Assembly (NCBI GenBank): GCA_024689505.1
Contig: JAILDJ010000271.1
Coordinates: 1-64,000, forward strand
Direction: 5' to 3'
Origin: Clostridiales bacterium
Lineage (GTDB): Bacteria; Bacillota; Clostridia; Lachnospirales; Bianqueaceae
Length of the DNA stretch: 64,000 nucleotides
How positions within the stretch are numbered: the first letter of the stretch is position 1; the number at the start of each line of letters is the position of its first letter. Positions 1 to 8,653 of the stretch are shown here, piece after piece. The notes below the pieces were generated by a model. That model was not told where the DNA came from, searched no databases, and saw only the letters and a program-made list of their open reading frames with translations. The position numbers were made by a program, and so were the translations under genes.

Positions 1-1
1 C

Positions 2-721
2 GTCAGAAAAGTGCTGTTCAGCGGGGAAGTGATGCCTGAAAAGCATTTGCGGCAGTGGATGGAAAAACTTCCGGAAGCGGAGTTCGTCAACCTGTACGGC
101 CCGACAGAGATCACCTGCAACTGCACGTATCATCGTATCGATCGTACCCGGGAATATCAGGGGACGATTCCTATCGGACGGGCTTTCCCGAATGAGGAAG
201 TGTTCCTCCTGGAGGGCAGCAAAAAGGTAGAAGAGCCGGGACAGACCGGAGAGATCTGTGTCAGCGGCACGGCTTTGGCGCTGGGATACTATAATGCTCC
301 GGAGCAGACGAAAAAGGCTTTCGTGCAGAATCCGCTGCAGGATCGCTATCCGGAGATCATATACCGTACAGGAGACCTGGCCTGCTATAATGAAGACGGG
401 GAACTGGTCTTCAAAGGACGGAAGGATTTTCAGATCAAATATCAGGGCCATCGAATCGAATTGGAAGAGATCGAACGGGCTATGATGCAGTTGGAAGAAG
501 TGCGCAGAGCGGTTTGTGTTTTTGATGAACAAAAGGGCCGGCTGTTTGGATTCTATACGGGTGACATAGAAGGAAGCATACTTGTCGAAGCGCTCGGCAG
601 GACCCTGGCGGTCTGGCAGATCCCGAAACTGAAACAAGTCGAGGATATGCCGTTGACGAAAAACGGTAAAGTCGACCGCAAACTGCTGCTTGCGAGCGTT
701 CAACGGAGGCCACGCAAATGA
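2..721 (+). CDS. Amino-acid adenylation (AMP-binding, DltA/NRPS A-domain-like) enzyme, C-terminal part; 5' end is outside the window
   Basis: Open frame from the window edge. Motifs KVLFSGEVMP, NLYGPTE, YRTGDLA, GRKDFQIKYQGHRIELEEIE and PLTKNGKVDRKLL (A10 lysine) are typical of DltA/NRPS adenylation domains. Confidence 0.9.
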   Translation, partial: VRKVLFSGEVMPEKHLRQWMEKLPEAEFVNLYGPTEITCNCTYHRIDRTREYQGTIPIGRAFPNEEVFLLEGSKKVEEPGQTGEICVSGTALALGYYNAPEQTKKAFVQNPLQDRYPEIIYRTGDLACYNEDGELVFKGRKDFQIKYQGHRIELEEIERAMMQLEEVRRAVCVFDEQKGRLFGFYTGDIEGSILVEALGRTLAVWQIPKLKQVEDMPLTKNGKVDRKLLLASVQRRPRK

Positions 722-1857
722 TCGATCGAGTGCAACGATATGGTACGCCGTTATATTACTTCGACGGAGAGATCCTACGGGACCGCATCTGCTTTTTACG
801 AAAGCATATACCGGAGGCGACAGACCTTTGCTATGCGGTCAAGGCCAATCCGTTTCTGATCAAGGAAGCAGCGCCTTATGTGGACCGTCTGGAGGTCTGT
901 TCTCCCGGAGAGGCCAGGATCTGTTTTGATCAACAGGTGCCGGAGGAGAAGATGGTCATTTCCGGAGTCTATAAGGATCCGGATTTCATGCAGGAACTGG
1001 TGCAGCAGCACCCTTTGATCGGCTGGTATACAGTCGAGTCTATGTCACAGTATCAGTTACTGACACAACTTGCCAGGACCTATGGGCGGAAACTCAAATT
1101 GCTGCCCCGTTTGTCCTCCGGAATGCAGTTTGGGATGGACGAGAAGGAGATCACCGGGATCCTGGAAGCGCCGGACCCGGAGGTCGAAATCTGTGGGCTG
1201 CAATTCTTTTCGGGGACGCAGAAAACATCCTTGAAGAAAATGCGGCGTGAGATGGAGAAGAGCAGCCGGCTGGTGCGTGCGTTTGGCCTTCAGGAACTCG
1301 AATTCGGCACAGGCTTTCCTGTCTTTTACTTCGCGGACGAGACCTTCGATGAAGAAGCATATCTGCAAGGTTTTCGAGCATTGCTGGAGGAGTATGCGGA
1401 AGGTCTTACCGTGACACTGGAGCTGGGGAGAAGCATCACGGCTTCCTGCGGTACGTATTATACGACCGTCGTAGATACCAAGCAGATCGGTTCGGAAAAG
1501 TTTGCCATCGTGGATGGCGGCATCCATCAGATCGCCTATTATGGGCAATTCATGGCAATGAAACTGCCATGTATGCGGCTTTTGCCGGAGCGGAAGGCCG
1601 ATGCGGAGCCATGGAATATCTGTGGCAGCCTTTGCACCGTTAATGATATTTTGGTCAAGGAGTGGCCTACGGCACCACTGTCACAGGGGGACGTACTGGC
1701 ATTTGAAAAGGCTGGTGCGTATTGTGTGACAGAAGGGATCGCGCTGTTTTTGAGCCGGGATCTGCCGGCGGTCGTTTTGAAAAGCGCACAGGATGGAAAA
1801 GAACACCTGCTGCGTGCACATGTTGAAACAAATACTTTGAATGAAGGGGAGTACTGA
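718..1857 (+). CDS. PLP-dependent decarboxylase, Orn/DAP/Arg decarboxylase family 2 (fold type III)
   Basis: YAVKANP (PLP lysine), GTGFPV, ELGRSI, CGSLCTVNDIL (catalytic Cys region) and FEKAGAYC motifs. Overlaps the upstream stop by 4 nt. Confidence 0.88.
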   Translation: MIDRVQRYGTPLYYFDGEILRDRICFLRKHIPEATDLCYAVKANPFLIKEAAPYVDRLEVCSPGEARICFDQQVPEEKMVISGVYKDPDFMQELVQQHPLIGWYTVESMSQYQLLTQLARTYGRKLKLLPRLSSGMQFGMDEKEITGILEAPDPEVEICGLQFFSGTQKTSLKKMRREMEKSSRLVRAFGLQELEFGTGFPVFYFADETFDEEAYLQGFRALLEEYAEGLTVTLELGRSITASCGTYYTTVVDTKQIGSEKFAIVDGGIHQIAYYGQFMAMKLPCMRLLPERKADAEPWNICGSLCTVNDILVKEWPTAPLSQGDVLAFEKAGAYCVTEGIALFLSRDLPAVVLKSAQDGKEHLLRAHVETNTLNEGEY

Positions 1858-1860
1858 GCT

Positions 1861-2091
1861 ATGGAAACATTATTGGATATTTTGCAGGAGATCGCGCCGA
1901 CCGTGGATTTTGAAAACTGCACCACGCTGATCGACGATCACAAATTGGATTCTTTGGCGATCCTGTCTTTGATCGCGGAATTAGAGGATGAATTTGATAT
2001 CACGATCCCTACGGTGGAGATCGTGCCGGCGAATTTCAATTCTGCTGAGGCGATGTGGGCCATGATCGAGCGCCTGCAGGCGGAGGATTAA
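1861..2091 (+). CDS. Acyl/peptidyl carrier protein
   Basis: 76 aa; LDSLAILSLIAELEDEF matches the phosphopantetheine attachment motif (DSL). Sits between the decarboxylase and MBOAT genes. Confidence 0.88.
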   Translation: METLLDILQEIAPTVDFENCTTLIDDHKLDSLAILSLIAELEDEFDITIPTVEIVPANFNSAEAMWAMIERLQAED

Positions 2092-3672
2092 GTGAAATCA
2101 TACCTCTCGTTTTCGTATCTTCTCGTCCTGCTGCCGTTGGCGCTGTTATGCTATCAGATCATGCCCCAGCGCATCCGCCGATACGTGCTGCTTTTGATGA
2201 ACCTGTGTTTCATCTTTTATTTCAGCCGTAAAGGCAGTGTGTTTATCGTACTGTCTACGCTCAGTATCTATGGCGCAGGCCTTTGGATCGAAAAGCTTTC
2301 GCAACAGCAGAAGGAAGCCGCTGCAGGACTGGAACGAAGTGCACGCAAAACATTGAAACTGCGGTATGCAAAGAAGCAGCGCGGGGTCCTTGCCCTGGCG
2401 GTCGTATTCAATATCGGGATCCTTTTGGTACTCAAATACGCAGGCTTCTTCATGACCAACGTATATGCGGTGCTAGGCAAAAGTGATGGGACCATTCCCA
2501 GATTTATGCTGCCCATCGGATTGTCATTCTATACGATGTCCGCAGTCTCTTACGTCACAGATGTGTATCGCGGGCAGATCGAGGCGGATCATGATCTGGT
2601 GCGTCTCGCGCTGTTCTTGAGCTTCTTTCCAACGATCATGGAAGGTCCGATCTGTCGGTATTCTGACACGGCTGTCTCGATCAATGAAGCACGCCGGATC
2701 CGATATGAGGATCTGACCTGCGGTGCCCAGCGCATTGTCTGGGGACTGGCGAAGAAATTGATCGTTGCTGATCGTTTGAACAACCTCATCAAGACGGTGT
2801 TCCTGCATTACATTCGATATGATGGAACGGTCATGGCACTGGCGGCTGTACTATATACGATCCAACTGTATATGGAGTTTTCCGGAACGATCGACGCGGT
2901 CATTGGGACCGGGGAGATCTTTGGAGTGCGGATCCCGGAGAATTTCCGTCAACCGTTTTTTTCGGTTTCCATCTCTGATTTCTGGGCACGTTGGCATATC
3001 ACGTTGGGCACATGGTTCCGTGATTATATTTATTATCCGGTCTCGATGTCTGGGCCACTGAAAAAACTGACCATGAAGTCACGCAAGAAGCTGGGTAATT
3101 ACTATGGCCCTATGCTTTCTGGGTTGATCGCACTGTTCGCCGTGTGGCTGGCCAATGGACTGTGGCATGGCAGCGCCTGGAGTTTCATTTTCTTCGGCAT
3201 GTATCACTTTACACTGCTGATGATCGGAAGGATCTGTGAGCCGGGAATCGTTCGCCTGCTGCAGTGGCTGCACATCGATAGGGAGAGTAAGGCGTACCGT
3301 GCGTTCCGCATCGTGCGAACAGCGCTGTTGGTCATGATCGGTGAGCTTTTCTTCCGTGCGCATGGCCTGAGGGCAGGCCTTGCCATGTTTGGTCGTTTAT
3401 GTACCGGCTTCCAGGTGCGCACACTTTTTGATGGTACATTGCTCACTCTAGGCATGGACGCCAAAGATTATGTGATCATCGGGCTGTTCTTGCTCCTGGT
3501 CCTGTGGGTCAGCATGCAGCATGAAAAAGGTGTGTCTCTGCGGGATCAGATCGCAGCTCGTCCGGTTGCACTGCGTTGGTCGCTGTATTATGTTCTGTTA
3601 TTGGCTGTTGTCATTTTTGGCGCTTACGGCCCGGGCTATGTCGGGATCGATCCGATCTACGCCGGGTTTTAG
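2092..3672 (+). CDS. MBOAT family O-acyltransferase (DltB/AlgI-like)
   Basis: 526 aa polytopic; LPIGLSFYTMSAVSYVTDVYRG, FWARWHITLGTWFRDYIYYP and WLANGLWHGSAWSFIFFGMYH signatures. GTG start abuts the upstream stop. Confidence 0.92.
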   Translation: MKSYLSFSYLLVLLPLALLCYQIMPQRIRRYVLLLMNLCFIFYFSRKGSVFIVLSTLSIYGAGLWIEKLSQQQKEAAAGLERSARKTLKLRYAKKQRGVLALAVVFNIGILLVLKYAGFFMTNVYAVLGKSDGTIPRFMLPIGLSFYTMSAVSYVTDVYRGQIEADHDLVRLALFLSFFPTIMEGPICRYSDTAVSINEARRIRYEDLTCGAQRIVWGLAKKLIVADRLNNLIKTVFLHYIRYDGTVMALAAVLYTIQLYMEFSGTIDAVIGTGEIFGVRIPENFRQPFFSVSISDFWARWHITLGTWFRDYIYYPVSMSGPLKKLTMKSRKKLGNYYGPMLSGLIALFAVWLANGLWHGSAWSFIFFGMYHFTLLMIGRICEPGIVRLLQWLHIDRESKAYRAFRIVRTALLVMIGELFFRAHGLRAGLAMFGRLCTGFQVRTLFDGTLLTLGMDAKDYVIIGLFLLLVLWVSMQHEKGVSLRDQIAARPVALRWSLYYVLLLAVVIFGAYGPGYVGIDPIYAGF

Positions 3673-3681
3673 GAGGCTGCT

Positions 3682-4644
3682 ATGAATATGACGATCAAGC
3701 ATATGGTAAGAGCCAGTCTCTTTATCCTGATATTTGTCTTGCTGATGGTAGGCCTGTCGTTCGTATTCCGGCCAAAGAACAACAGCCGTGACGAGGGCAT
3801 GGATTTTGCAGAAGCCAATGGAATCCTGGGTGAACCGGAGAATACCATCGATGTTCTATATATCGGCGATAGCGAAGTCTACAATGGGATCTCGCCTTTG
3901 GAGATCTGGAACAACAGAGGTATTACCGGCTATGACTGTGCGACCGGTGCACAGCAGATCCTGAGCAGCTGGAATTTCGTGGAGCAAGCCTTTGAAACCC
4001 AAAAGCCCCGGGTCGTGGTCATAGAAACGACGGTCTTGTTCCGCAAGTTCGGGGCAGAGAAGTGGTTCGAAGAGCAATTACGCTATCATTTTCCAATGTT
4101 CCGTTTTCATGACCGTTGGAAATATCTGAAGGCAAACGATCTCAAGTTTTCTTATCAGACCACCTGGAGCGATCCTTTGAAAGGATTTCGTTTATTCAAG
4201 AAAGTTTCAGGATTTGAACCGGATGAAGAGTATCGCAAGCCAACGGAAAAAAAGGTTAAAATGAACCGCTTCTCCAGATTGTATCTGCAGAAGATGCAAG
4301 CGTTGTGTGATACACATGGTGCGCAGCTCGTCCTGCTCTCACTGCCAACGACCAAAAACTGGAATTTCGGCCGACATAACAGTATCCAACATTATGCTGA
4401 GGAGCATGGACTGGTCTACCTGGATATGAACCTGCTGCCTGAATCTGAATTCAGCATTGACTGGATGAAAGATACCAAGGACAAGGGAGATCACCTGAAT
4501 TACACAGGAGCCGTCAAGGCCAGTGGATACTTGGCGACCTATCTGGCAGAATCATTTGGCCTGGAGGACCATCGCTCCGATCCCAGGTATGAGCATTGGG
4601 ATGCGTATTGGAAAACCTATCTGACTTTAGTCGATGAGAATTAA
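3682..4644 (+). CDS. SGNH/DltD-AlgJ-like surface acyl-transfer protein
   Basis: N-terminal TM segment, YIGDSEVYNGI (GDS block) and DKGDHLNYTGA (Asp-x-His block). Follows the MBOAT gene. Confidence 0.8.
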   Translation: MNMTIKHMVRASLFILIFVLLMVGLSFVFRPKNNSRDEGMDFAEANGILGEPENTIDVLYIGDSEVYNGISPLEIWNNRGITGYDCATGAQQILSSWNFVEQAFETQKPRVVVIETTVLFRKFGAEKWFEEQLRYHFPMFRFHDRWKYLKANDLKFSYQTTWSDPLKGFRLFKKVSGFEPDEEYRKPTEKKVKMNRFSRLYLQKMQALCDTHGAQLVLLSLPTTKNWNFGRHNSIQHYAEEHGLVYLDMNLLPESEFSIDWMKDTKDKGDHLNYTGAVKASGYLATYLAESFGLEDHRSDPRYEHWDAYWKTYLTLVDEN

Positions 4645-4656
4645 TACAATAAAAGA

Positions 4657-4697
4657 GACCCTCGATCGCCTGTGATGGCTTTCGAGGGTCGTTGTTT
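4657..4697 (+). terminator. Intrinsic terminator at the end of the dlt-like operon, between convergent genes
   Basis: gaccctcgat...(t)ttcgagggtc inverted repeat followed by gttgttttt. Confidence 0.7.
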
Positions 4698-4710
4698 TTG
4701 AATCGTTCGA

Positions 4711-5721
4711 TCATAACAATTCGATGCCGAGCACTTCGCAAGCGGCACGATGTTCTTCCGGCCAAAGGGAAGACTGGACCTCGCCGATATGAGCTTTATT
4801 CAGGAAAAGCATGCAAAGACGGGATTGTCCGATGCCACCACCGATGGTGTAGGGCAGTTTTTTATGCAGCACAGCATCCTGGAAAGGCAGCTCTTTGCGT
4901 TCCGGTACACCGGCCAGCTTCAACTGTTTTTCCAAAGATTCCTCATCCACACGGATGCCCATGGAAGAGATCTCAAAGGGGATGTCCAACAACGGATAAT
5001 AAACGATGATATCACCATTCAGGTTCCAGTCATCATAATCCGGAGCGCGTCCGTCATGCGGTTTGCCGGAGCGAAGCGCTCCACCGATCTGCATGATGAA
5101 GACAGCGCCATATTCTTTGGAGATCTCCTTTTCGCGTTCCTTCGGTGTCAGATCCGGATAACGATCCTCCAACTCCTGTGCGGTGATAAAATGGATGGAA
5201 TCTGGAAGATAGGCATCCAGAAAACCGTAATACCCACAGATGAATCGTTCGGTATCCTTGAGAACATCGAATATGTCCCGGACCACTTTTTTGAGCGTCG
5301 TCAGATTACGGGTCTCTTTGGAAATGATCTTTTCCCAATCCCACTGGTCGACATATAAGGAATGCAGGTTATCCGTTTCTTCATCACGGCGGATCGCGTT
5401 CATATCGGTGTACAGACCTTCGCCTGGGGCGAAACGATAACGCCAGAGCGCTTCGCGCTTCCATTTGGCCAGCGAGTGGACGACTTCAGCTTCGACACCG
5501 GTCTCCAGTACATCAAAATGCACCGGGCGTTCGACACCGTTCAGATTATCATTCAGACCGGTCTTAGGATCCACGAATAGTGGAGCAGTAACACGGTACA
5601 AATGAAGCTTTTCAGCCAGAGCGATCTGGAAATGATCCTTGATCTGCTTGATAGCATACTGCGTCTGACGGATATCGAGTTCGGAACGATAGGGGGCGAT
5701 AGGGGAAATCAATGTAGACAT
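4711..5721 (-). CDS. asnA: Aspartate--ammonia ligase
   Basis: 336 aa; [28 protein letters not shown]-type, DLNGVERPV-type and [11 protein letters not shown] motifs typical of AsnA. Confidence 0.97.
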   Translation of the reverse strand: MSTLISPIAPYRSELDIRQTQYAIKQIKDHFQIALAEKLHLYRVTAPLFVDPKTGLNDNLNGVERPVHFDVLETGVEAEVVHSLAKWKREALWRYRFAPGEGLYTDMNAIRRDEETDNLHSLYVDQWDWEKIISKETRNLTTLKKVVRDIFDVLKDTERFICGYYGFLDAYLPDSIHFITAQELEDRYPDLTPKEREKEISKEYGAVFIMQIGGALRSGKPHDGRAPDYDDWNLNGDIIVYYPLLDIPFEISSMGIRVDEESLEKQLKLAGVPERKELPFQDAVLHKKLPYTIGGGIGQSRLCMLFLNKAHIGEVQSSLWPEEHRAACEVLGIELL

Positions 5722-5736
5722 AAAAACTCCTTGAGA

Positions 5737-6585
5737 TCACGACTCGGTCTGGCTGCGCTTATAGGCAGACGGTGAAATACCGAAACGTTTTTTGAATAAT
5801 TTACTGAAATAATAGGGATCATCATAGCCGACTTTCTTCGCCGCATCCTGAATGGAAAAATGACCTTCCTTCAGGATCTCGCGCGCTTTCTCCATACGCA
5901 GATTGATCAGGTAATTGATGGGAGTGTCGCCGGTGATTTCTTTGTAGATCTTCGTGATATAGGTCGTGCTCAGATATGAAGAGCGTGCGATCTCTTCCAC
6001 GGAGATCTTTTTCATATAGTTTTCCTGGAAATAGGATGTGATCGTCTGTGCGATGGTTTGTTTATCATAGGTCTTCAGCTGGAAATACTCTTGGATCGAC
6101 GAAGAAGTCTGCGGAGCGAGTTCCTTCAGCATAAGGACAAGAAACTGCAGAGAGAGCACCTTGGACATCAAAGACCAGCCGGGTTCCTTCTTTTCCTGTG
6201 TCAGAATGATCTCGTGGTAACAGTGGTACAATTCTTGCTGATACTTATGCAGTTGAACGACAGCAGAATCATAAGGAATATAATTCTTTGGATACCCCTT
6301 GATATACAGATCATCGATACCCAGATAAAAAACCGTAGAATGCAGATCAGTGTCCGGATCATTGAGCAATTGACAGTGCTCGACGTTCGGATTGATGATC
6401 AGGACCTCGTCTTTGTGGACTACGACGGTAGAATTGCCCAACTGAAAACGTACGTGGCCAGAAAGCACGTAATGAAAAGAAACGAAATCGTGTGTGTGCG
6501 GGGTGCTTGGATGCAGCTTTTTTACGCGAAAACAAAAAGCGACTTTGGGATTGAACTCTTCTGCATTGATCGAGATATTGCTCAT
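5737..6585 (-). CDS. AraC family transcriptional regulator with N-terminal cupin domain
   Basis: Cupin-like HTHDFVSFHYVLSGHVRFQLG. C-terminal double HTH: ISVEEIARSSYLSTTYITKIYKEITGDTPINYLINLRMEKAREIL...VGYDDPYYFSKLFKKRFGISPSAYK. Confidence 0.95.
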   Translation of the reverse strand: MSNISINAEEFNPKVAFCFRVKKLHPSTPHTHDFVSFHYVLSGHVRFQLGNSTVVVHKDEVLIINPNVEHCQLLNDPDTDLHSTVFYLGIDDLYIKGYPKNYIPYDSAVVQLHKYQQELYHCYHEIILTQEKKEPGWSLMSKVLSLQFLVLMLKELAPQTSSSIQEYFQLKTYDKQTIAQTITSYFQENYMKKISVEEIARSSYLSTTYITKIYKEITGDTPINYLINLRMEKAREILKEGHFSIQDAAKKVGYDDPYYFSKLFKKRFGISPSAYKRSQTES

Positions 6586-6627
6586 GGATACCTTCTTTCT
6601 CCCGGAACAACTTGGCGTACAAGAAGC

Positions 6628-6655
6628 ATTATATCATCTAAATCTTAAATTGCAA
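6628..6655 (-). promoter_or_regulatory. Sigma-A-like promoter for the AraC-type gene
   Basis: On the minus strand, TTGCAA - 16 bp - TATAAT. Confidence 0.6.
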
Positions 6656-6662
6656 AATATTT

Positions 6663-6691
6663 TTGTAATAAGTGTGAAGGTGTAGTATAAT
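6663..6691 (+). promoter_or_regulatory. Sigma-A-like promoter for ispF and the antiporter operon
   Basis: TTGTAA - 17 bp - TATAAT. Confidence 0.65.
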
Positions 6692-6732
6692 ACGATGTAA
6701 GGTTTTAGCTCTCAAGAAAGAAGGTAGATGCT

Positions 6733-7209
6733 ATGCGGATCGGAATCGGATATGATGTTCATCGGTTGACGGAAGACAGGGACCTGATCCTTGGAGGTGT
6801 AAAGATCCCCTTTGAAAAAGGACTTCTGGGGCATTCTGATGCGGATGTCCTGATCCATGCGATCATGGACGCGATCTTGGGAGCATTAGGCGCCGGCGAT
6901 ATCGGGAAGCATTTCCCGGATACAGATCCACAGTATAAAGGCATCTCAAGCGTTCGCTTACTGGACCATGTTGTGGGTCTGATGCAGGAGCAAGGATTTG
7001 AGATCGGCAATCTGGACGCGATCGTGATCGCCCAGAAGCCTAAGATCGGCCCGTATTTTCCGGAGATGAAAGAGCATATAGCGCAGGCGCTCGGCTGTTC
7101 TCCTGCCCATATCAATTTAAAGGCAACGACAGAAGAGGGGCTGGGTTTCACAGGCCGACAGGAAGGCATGGCCGCGCAGGCGGTCTGTCTCCTCACAGAA
7201 AGGGTATAA
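6733..7209 (+). CDS. ispF: 2-C-methyl-D-erythritol 2,4-cyclodiphosphate synthase
   Basis: [42 protein letters not shown] and [12 protein letters not shown] motifs. Confidence 0.98.
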   Translation: MRIGIGYDVHRLTEDRDLILGGVKIPFEKGLLGHSDADVLIHAIMDAILGALGAGDIGKHFPDTDPQYKGISSVRLLDHVVGLMQEQGFEIGNLDAIVIAQKPKIGPYFPEMKEHIAQALGCSPAHINLKATTEEGLGFTGRQEGMAAQAVCLLTERV

Positions 7210-7212
7210 ACG

Positions 7213-7665
7213 ATGCCGCTTTTGATTTTATTGTTATGGGTCGTTCTGAACGGTAAGATCACTTTGGAGATCCTATTGTTTGGAGTTGCCATCACGGTAT
7301 TGATCACGATCTTCGCCTATCGTGTGATCGGATATTCGGTGATGCATGATCTGCGTGTGATCCGCAACCTTCCGATCCTTCTGTTATATATCTTGAATCT
7401 GATCTATGAGATCCTGAAAGCGGCGTTCAAGGTCACGAGCATGGTGTATCAAGCAGATGAGCCAGATCCGGTCATTGTGGAGTTCCATTCCGGATTCAAA
7501 AACCGCCTGCAGAACGTTCTGTTGGCCAATTCCATCACTTTGACACCGGGCACCATCACCGTTTTCCTGGAGGAGGATCATTTTGTTGTTCATGCAGTGC
7601 GTCGTGAATATGCAGAGGGCATTGAGTCATCTTCTTTCATAAAGCTGCTGCGTAAAATGAAGTAA
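7213..7665 (+). CDS. Na+/H+ antiporter subunit E (MrpE/MnhE; MbhA-like)
   Basis: ILNLIYEILKAAFKV and ANSITLTPGTITVFLEEDHFVVHAV are typical of MnhE. Confidence 0.92.
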   Translation: MPLLILLLWVVLNGKITLEILLFGVAITVLITIFAYRVIGYSVMHDLRVIRNLPILLLYILNLIYEILKAAFKVTSMVYQADEPDPVIVEFHSGFKNRLQNVLLANSITLTPGTITVFLEEDHFVVHAVRREYAEGIESSSFIKLLRKMK

Positions 7666-7675
7666 GGAAAGACAT

Positions 7676-8032
7676 ATGGATATACAGACAGCGTATCAGT
7701 ACTTGTACGGAGGAGCTTTGATCTGGCTTGCCATATTGGGCGGTATGATGCTGATCCGGTCGATCATCGGTCCCAGGATCACAGACCGTATCCTTGCGAT
7801 CAATATGATCGGGACAATGGTCATCTGCAGCATAGCGATCCTGTCACGGCGGTTAGGGGAAAGCTATTTGGTGGATGTAGCGTTGATCTATGCTATGGTC
7901 AGTTTCATTTCTGTTCTGATCCTGGCGATGATCTATATCCCAGTCATGAAGAAGCGCGGCCGGTTTGAAAAGGAAGTCCGGGAAGAAGTGCAGGCGGAAA
8001 GAGAATTGTTGCAGGAGGAGGAATCAAAATGA
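7676..8032 (+). CDS. Monovalent cation/H+ antiporter complex subunit F (MrpF/MnhF; MbhB-like)
   Basis: RSIIGPRITDRILAINMIGTMVICSIAILS...YLVDVALIYAMVSFISVL. Confidence 0.9.
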   Translation: MDIQTAYQYLYGGALIWLAILGGMMLIRSIIGPRITDRILAINMIGTMVICSIAILSRRLGESYLVDVALIYAMVSFISVLILAMIYIPVMKKRGRFEKEVREEVQAERELLQEEESK

Positions 8033-8367
8033 GCGGTGAATGGATCCGTTTTGCAGTGACGGCAGCGTTACTGTTCGTTGCGATGGTCTCTTTTTCTGCG
8101 GCTGTGATCGGTGCCTATCGGTTTGGGTTTGTTTTGAATCGGATCCATGCCGCCGGTATTGGAGATACAGCGGGCGTATTCTTTGTGATCTTATCACTTC
8201 TGATTTCTGCGGGTTCGGGTCTGGACACGGTGAAACTGATATTGATCGTATTGTTTTTGTGGTTTACATCTCCAGCTTCCTCACACTTCGTGAGTCAGGT
8301 GGAGTATTATACGAATCCACATCTGTTCCGGTATGTGGATCGTCAGATGAAAGAACCGGAGGATTGA
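8029..8367 (+). CDS. Monovalent cation/H+ antiporter subunit G (MrpG/MnhG; MbhC-like)
   Basis: RFGFVLNRIHAAGIGDTAGVFFVILSLLI and FTSPASSHFVSQ motifs; ATGA overlap with the upstream gene. Confidence 0.9.
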   Translation: MSGEWIRFAVTAALLFVAMVSFSAAVIGAYRFGFVLNRIHAAGIGDTAGVFFVILSLLISAGSGLDTVKLILIVLFLWFTSPASSHFVSQVEYYTNPHLFRYVDRQMKEPED

Positions 8368-8368
8368 T

Positions 8369-8653
8369 ATGGAACTGACAGTTATTTTACGAACGATCCT
8401 GCTTCTGGTGCTGATCGTATGCGCGATCGCAGTCAACCTTTCCAAAAGCCTGCTGCAATCGGTGATCATTTTCATGTCGTACAGTTCCATCATGTGCCTT
8501 TTATGGATCCTTATGGAATCTCCGGATCTGGCGATCACGGAAGCAGCGGTCGGTGCTGGTATCAGCGGGACTTTGTTCTTGATGACACTGAAGAAACTGC
8601 GGGCTGAGGACCGTCGGGACGATATGGAAGGGGAAGAAGGGCAGACTTCATGA
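8369..8653 (+). CDS. DUF4040 / MbhD-like (MrpA C-terminal segment) subunit
   Basis: ESPDLAITEAAVGAGISGTLFLMTLKKL, the DUF4040 hallmark. Confidence 0.88.
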   Translation: MELTVILRTILLLVLIVCAIAVNLSKSLLQSVIIFMSYSSIMCLLWILMESPDLAITEAAVGAGISGTLFLMTLKKLRAEDRRDDMEGEEGQTS

